From the NCBI GenBank assembly GCA_030035585.1, contig CM057471.1, positions 97,279,819-97,343,818 on the forward strand: a stretch of DNA of 64,000 bases, given 5' to 3'. This stretch comes from Dugong dugon (lineage: Eukaryota > Chordata > Mammalia > Sirenia > Dugongidae). This document shows, one piece after another, positions 58,491 through 64,000 of the stretch; positions within the stretch are counted from its first letter, which is position 1, and every line of letters begins with the position of its first letter. The notes below the pieces were generated by a model. The model was not told the origin of the DNA. It saw nothing but the letters and a program-made list of their open reading frames with translations, and made no database searches. The translations under genes and the position numbers were made by a program.

Positions 58491-59100
58491 TCCTTCTTAG
58501 GTTTTAAATTTTGAATGACAGGTGAAATGGCACCTATACACAAAGTCTAATATGGACAAATCCTTAAACAAATTAAATTTATTTCATGAACTGGCGTTAA
58601 AAGATGCCAAAATATCTTCTCCCTGATTTTTATCACAGTGCAAAAATTAAATACAAACATAACATTTTAGTTTATGCAAAATTTGAACTTATATTTTGGC
58701 AAAGAAGCTAGTTAAATTCATAATTTGTTACACTTAATCATTTCTTACACCAATATATAGGTGTGTCATAGGAAACATGGATTCAATTAAACTGAAATTC
58801 AGAAACTATTATTGTTATAAAATTTGCTCTTTTGAATTTCAGACACTGTCGAAGAGTATGTTGACCTTCATAGTTTCTCCAATTACACTATCCTGGTGAG
58901 GTTTAAGGTGTCTTATTTTTCTGATGAATTCTTGTAATTAAAATGTTCTTTAGTGTCAAGTTAGATTATATGTTTTTAACTGACTTTGAGACCCTGGCAT
59001 AACACTACATTGAGATAGTAAGGAATCTTAGGTCATCAGAAAATTTCTAAAGAAGCTAACATTTTGAGGGAAGAAAAGGTAAATTACAGATGTATGTAAA
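58491..59100. other. AT-rich unassigned sequence
   Basis: No gene or recognised repeat was found. Confidence 0.35.
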
Positions 59101-59272
59101 AACCCACTGTCATCAAATCAATTCTCACTCATAGCAACCCCATATGGTTTCCAGGGCTGTAAACCTCTACGGAAGCAAGTTACCACATCTTTCTCCTGTG
59201 GAGCAGCTGGTGGAATTGCCAACCTTTTAGTTAGCAGTCGATCGCTTTAACCACTGTGCCATCAGGATTCCT
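59101..59272 (-). mobile_element. AfroSINE, antisense
   Basis: Reversed end (cccactgtcatcaaatcaat), reversed extra-block remnant (agttaccacatctttctcct) and reversed head (cgctttaaccactgtgccat). Confidence 0.87.
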
Positions 59273-59577
59273 TTATATATACACAGTGCAGGGATTGAGC
59301 AAAATTTTTAATCCTTTCTCTCCCGTTTACAAAGATTGTACAAAAACCATCACTGAAACCAAAAGAGCGTCTTATCAATCCAGTACCCTGATGCTTACTC
59401 AATACTACATCATTCTACCTGAAGTCTAAGTCACAACTGTAAGGTGAACAGAATTCTCTGACAAGAAAAGAGCAAAACTGACCTTCACTAAGCATGATGG
59501 GCCTATGCTTGGTAAATGTGACCATGTATATGACTTAATAGCCTGAGAGTACAATAACAATGCATTTTTAATAGACT

Positions 59578-59678
59578 ATTTTTTTTTAGAGCAGTTTTAG
59601 GTTTACAGAAAAGTTGTGCATAAAGTACAAAGAATTCGCCTACACCCCCTGTGAGATTTACATTAACTTTACCCAAAG
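59578..59678 (-). mobile_element. old L1 3' UTR, antisense, first part
   Basis: Reversed words tttagagcagttttaggttt and acagaaaagttgtgcataaa from an old L1 UTR. The rest of the same element follows the LTR at 60500-60900. Confidence 0.7.
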
Positions 59679-60476
59679 TGTTTGGTCTTTGCCCTCAGTT
59701 CCTAGGACATAATCTCTTTAAAAAGAGAAAGAACAGAAACTCTTGGAATTTAAGTGTCTTTGATAAGGACTCCAGGCCATACCTAACTAATGGATTATGC
59801 TGGTGAGGTAATGAGGGGACTCTGGGGTAGGAGCTGACCAGGACAAAAAACTTACCATGTGGTACATCATAATCACCTGATGATACCGACTGACCTCAGG
59901 GAAGGGGCTGGAATTTGTATTATGTAATGAGACGCTCAATAAAATCTCTGGACCAGAAGTTCCTTGAGCTTCCTAGTTGGTGAGAGACATCAATGCACAC
60001 GTAGCATGTCCCTTGAGACATGAAAGCTCTGCATTGGAAACCTCCCAAGACCTTACCCTATGCATCTCTTCTTTATGATGATCCTGATTTGTATCCTTTA
60101 TAATAAACCTGTAATTCTAAGTATAGCACTTTCTGGGAGTTCTTGGAGTAGTTCCAGTGAATTATCAAACCCAAAGGAGTAATGAGAGCCAGCAGGTCAG
60201 AAGTGAGAGGGTCAGGGAACCCCTGAGCTTACGGCTGACATCTTGAAGGGGCAGAGAGAAACTCTGAAATTTATAGCCAGCAGGTCAGAAGCAAAGGGAG
60301 CCCTAGGGACTCCCAAGCTTGCAGCTGGCATCTGAAACGTTAGGTATGCTTGGCAGTCTGAAGGACGTTGTCCTTTTAACTAGTGAGATCTGACCTAACT
60401 CCAGTGGCTAGGGTCAGAGAAAGAAGTGCTAAATGGGAAGCTGGTACAGAACTGAACAGAGAAGTGAAAAGTGGAT
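59679..60476 (+). mobile_element. LTR-like element of another ERV class
   Basis: It separates two parts of one old L1. It has AATAAA at 60102-60107, followed after about 20 bp by an R/U5-like region (tagcactttctgggagttct) and a repeated agccagcaggtcagaagt motif (60188 and 60275). The style resembles class I LTRs, but I cannot name the family and both ends are uncertain. Confidence 0.5.
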
Positions 60477-60499
60477 AATTATATTTGATTCTTATCTAT

Positions 60500-60900
60500 G
60501 CACTCCCACTTCCCACTGCCTCCTGTTTCTCCTATTATTAATATCTTACATCAGTATGGAAAAGTTGTTGTAATTGATGAACCAATATTGATCCATTATT
60601 ATTAACTGCAGTCCCTGGTTTACATTAGGGTTCACTGTTTGTGTTGTACAGTCCTACGGATTTTGAAAATTGCATAATGTCATATGTCTACCTTTACAGT
60701 ATCCTACAGAATAGTTTCACTGCCCTAAAAATGTCATGTACTTTACCTATTCAGCCCTCTCCCCGTTCCCTTGAACCCCTGGCAACCATTAATATTTTTA
60801 TTGTCTTTACACTTTTGCCTTTTCCAGAATGTCATATATTTGGAATCATACAGTATATAACCTTTTCAGATTATCAGTGCATTTTTTGATTGCCATATCA
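60500..60900 (-). mobile_element. old L1 3' UTR, antisense, second part
   Basis: Reversed words ttgttgtaattgatgaacca, tggtttacattagggttcac, gaatagtttcactgccctaa and gaatcatacagtatataacc match the family at 39830-40420. Confidence 0.78.
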
Positions 60901-61369
60901 ATGTACAAAAAATGTAAACATTTCTAACTTCTGAATCTATTCTCATGTACCACTCATCACTGTGTGGTGTGTGAGGAATCACTATGATGCCTTGCCTTTC
61001 ACGTGGGGTAATAGGTGTGATAGCTGGACTGATGCATGTAAAAATCTAGCTGAATATTGATTTGAGTACGGCAGTGTTCTGACTTTGCAGAATTGGTACT
61101 TCTCTGTTTCATCCAATTGTGACAATAGTGGGTTCCTGGATAATTGTGAAATCTAGGGCCATAAAATTCCAAAAGACCATGTAACTAACGGCCATGGATG
61201 TGCTAAAAATGTGGCCATTGCAAAGTACGTTTCCCGTTTGTTCATGAGGGTGAAACTAGCAGCTTTAAGAAGAAAAATATTATAACTGGTAAAGGCATCT
61301 ATTTTATTTGGAAAACATGAGTGCCTATGTTTGCCATGCAATTGGTCTATTTCTTGCCTTCCAGTTTTG
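60901..61369. other. unassigned sequence
   Basis: No gene or repeat was recognised. Confidence 0.35.
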
Positions 61370-61417
61370 CGTGGTATAAGTCAGAATTGATTCAACAGCA
61401 ACAGGTTTGGTTTTTAT
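61370..61417 (+). mobile_element. AfroSINE 3' tail only
   Basis: Only tataagtcagaattgattca and acagcaacaggtttggtttt remain of a SINE 3' end. Confidence 0.65.
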
Positions 61418-61465
61418 CTCAGTTTACACCTGATATCTTGGTGTAATTATTAATTAAAAAACAAC

Positions 61466-61630
61466 AACAATAACCCATTGCTGTCAAGTCGGTTCCAACT
61501 CACAGTGACCCTATAGGACGGAGTAGAACTGCCCCATAGTGTTTCCAAGGAGTGCCTGGTGGATTGGAACAGCTGACCACTTTTGATTAACAGCCATAGC
61601 TCTTAAACACTAAGCCACCAGGGTTTCCAT
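61466..61630 (-). mobile_element. AfroSINE, short type, antisense
   Basis: From cattgctgtcaagtcggttc to accagggtttcc. It is preceded by a reversed, AAC-rich tail (aaacaacaacaataaccc). Confidence 0.9.
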
Positions 61631-61663
61631 AATTATCAATAGCACCCCTTTATTCTCTTAGAA

Positions 61664-61872
61664 GGAATCTCTGGGTGGTGAAACAGTTAAGTGCTAGACT
61701 ACTAACCAAAAGGTTGTCAGTTCGAATCCACCCAGAGGTGCCTCAGAAGAAAGTCCTAGCTATCTGCTTCTGAAAGATCTCAACTATTGAAAATCCTATG
61801 GAGCACAGTTCTACTCCGACACACATTGAGTTGGCATGAGTCAGAATCGATTCCCCAGCAACTGGTTTGGAG
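61664..61872 (+). mobile_element. AfroSINE, long type
   Basis: Head ggaatctctgggtggtgaaa, RTE-like middle (agaagaaagtcctagctatc, tgcttctgaaagatctcaac), end tgagtcagaatcgattcccc. Confidence 0.9.
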
Positions 61873-61910
61873 TATTCCAGTTTGGAGAAATTACATATTC
61901 AATATATATT

Positions 61911-62117
61911 GGAGCCCTGATGGCACAGTGGTTAAAGGGCTTGGCTGCTAACCAAAGATCGGCAGTTCAAACCCACCAGCTGCTCCAAGGGAGAAAGATG
62001 TAGCAATCTGCTTCTGTAAAGATTTACAGCCTTGGAAACACTATGGGGCAGTTCTACTCTGTCCTATAGAGTCACTATGAGTTGGAATCGACTCGATGGC
62101 AATGAGTTTGGGTTTAT
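61911..62117 (+). mobile_element. AfroSINE with extra middle block
   Basis: Head ggagccctgatggcacagtg, extra block gagaaagatgtagcaatctg...gatttacagccttgg, end gttggaatcgactcgatggc. It is well preserved. Confidence 0.93.
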
Positions 62118-62172
62118 ATATACATATACATACGTACAGTCAGACAGGCAGGCAGGCAGACAGATAAACAGA
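62118..62172. repeat. compound simple repeat after the SINE tail
   Basis: TA-rich stretch followed by (CAGG/CAGA)n: cagacaggcaggcaggcaga. It probably grew from the SINE tail. Confidence 0.85.
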
Positions 62173-64000
62173 TTTCTTATAGCACCTCCAACACAAGTCA
62201 TCTCCTAACTCTCCCTGTTGCAAAAGTTCACAGCTTCCATGTCATAAATGAAACACTACAATTTGGAAGAATCGAACAGTAAAATTTCCATCACATGGAG
62301 TTGCACACTGTACTCAGATATTGAGGACCAAGCTAGCCTTTGGAACAAATCAGCAATCCTTTGGCTACATCTCTAAAATCTGCTCATTACAGACATCATG
62401 GCCACTAGGGCCGTGGTCCTTTAGGATTTCATGGCTCTAGATTTCTCCTTAGTCAGCAAAGGAGTATGTGCTCTTGGCAATATTCTTATAAATTAAAGCT
62501 TGTTTAGGATTTGTGTATTCACATGCAGAAAAAAACTGCCACATCGCAGCAGTCTGGAGAGATGGGACTTAGTTACACAGACTGGTAGCCTTTTGGAAAT
62601 TTAGGGGTTAAAAATTGTATAAGGTGTGTCGGCAATATTGTGAATGATGTTAAGACTGTATAAGGTGGTAATGCTGATTAAACATTGTATATATTGCAGT
62701 CTTAAAGGAATACATCAAAAGCTTTCTTGCCTAAGGATTGAAAGGGTACATTTTGTATTTCAGAGAAAGCAAATCTCATTAGGAGATCTAATGCAGATTT
62801 AAATTTGATAACAACAAAAATGGGAGATGAGAGAAGAAAAATGCTATCAACTCCTTATTTCACCATTATTAGGTAGCATTCTTACTGTTCTTTTCTCTAT
62901 ACACACAAGTAAATTCAATATCCACACACTTCATTTTTTTTACAATGCAAATTGATTTGAATCCTTGTAATTAACTAAGTCTGTAAAAGAAATGGAGATG
63001 TACCATCTCCTCTTCAGCTAAAGAGAGAGAGGATTTTGTTTTGCATTATAAATCAAATTCAAAGAAACTTATTTAATAAGATGTTAAGCTGAAAACTTTT
63101 ATAAGAATACTCATCTTGTTCTGTGAGATATGGAGACTTGTGTGAATTTGCATTAATGTTACCAATGTTTTTTATCCTCTATTAGTGTAAAGCTTTTCCA
63201 GAAATTATTGTCATGTTCTTTAAAATATCCTCCAAAATAATCTATATTTTTTGTTACTTTTCTTACTTGATAAATTGTAGTTGTAGGCATAATGTTAACT
63301 TGAAGCTGCAATGTGGCTGCTTCTTTTTGCCTGGGAATACACAAATTTAGGAGTGACTTTGTATTCCTAAAGTATAAAAATACTTGTGAGATGTCTTTAT
63401 TAATACAGAAGATGATCATTGCCAGCTTAACTCTGCTAGATTGGTGAACTTATAATTTGAGAATCTGTGTTTCATTTAAGTTAGCAAAATTTTGGTGTTC
63501 TAGAGAGGTTTTCATTGAGATTCTACCTACATTTTATTCAATGCTAGGTTTTGTATTTAAATTTTTCATAAATTATTTTTAAAAACTGTTTTAGTGAGTG
63601 AGTAAATAAAATATATATATATAAGGCAATAGTTCCAAAATAACCGTCTGCACACCTCTATTTCTAGATAATCAAGTTTTCACTGATTCATGATGCAAAG
63701 AGAAAAATAACAACAATATAGTGAGCTTTCTATAGCTTTAAATTATCCAAGTTAAGGGACAGTCTTTTTTGAGATTATGTCTTTCCTAATTTTTTGATAT
63801 TGAAATTTTTTCTTTTATGAAATAATGATAATAGTAGACATTAATTTTTAGCATTTTCAATGTGCTTAATAAAATAAAAATTTCCAACTTCTTTCCATTC
63901 TGAAAATTAAAGTTTAAATAAAATTTTCATGGTCTAGAAATTAAGAAGTCTTAGCACCCTGCTATCATCATAAAGCACATATTATTACCATTTTATTAAT
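62173..64000. other. AT-rich, probably unique sequence
   Basis: 1.8 kb without a recognised repeat, RNA gene or exon. The 86-codon minus-strand frame at 63419-63159 is not supported. Confidence 0.4.

Overview
The window is mammalian nuclear DNA, most likely from an elephant or a close paenungulate (Afrotheria). It carries many copies of a tRNA-derived SINE of the AfroSINE type, RTE-class LINEs whose 3' end ends in a (AAC)-rich tail, and L1, ERVL/MaLR, MIR, L2 and hAT relics. I found no intact protein-coding gene. One CpG island at about 2150-3120 is the only strong sign of a host promoter, and the gene it serves could not be identified.

Layout. 1-3100: MIR, three SINEs, about 1.2 kb of unassigned sequence, then the CpG island. 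3100-8200: a 169-bp tandem duplication, a 5'-truncated L1 (3.9-6.0 kb), a near-perfect 197-bp palindrome and an LTR. 8.2-13.7 kb: two RTE elements facing each other, the first with its 5' part inverted. 13.7-18.7 kb: SINEs, an antisense ERVL pol remnant ending in its LTR, and RTE 3' ends. 18.7-30 kb: mostly unassigned sequence with RTE-derived nonautonomous elements, an L1 3' UTR split by a retrocopy, a hAT MITE and a tRNA-Gly-headed SINE. 30-42 kb: old L1 pieces, two ERVL-MaLR proviruses and solo LTRs. 43.3-50.9 kb: one L1 split by three later insertions, one of them a fused MaLR-L1 segment. 52.4-58.5 kb: the 5' part of another L1 with a repeat-built 5' UTR, abutting an ERVL 5' LTR plus a gag-like reading frame. 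58.5-64 kb: AT-rich DNA with an old L1 split by an LTR and a cluster of four SINEs.

The parts interact as parasites and hosts rather than as an operon. The SINEs carry the RTE 3' end and probably use RTE enzymes. L1 enzymes probably made the retrocopy and the MaLR-L1 chimera. Insertion order can often be read from target-site duplications (TSDs).

No new functional system is evident. The best candidates for follow-up are the palindrome, the MaLR-L1 chimera, the repeat-built L1 5' UTR, the tRNA-Gly/RTE SINE and the orphan CpG island. All family names come from recognition by eye; none was checked against a repeat library.
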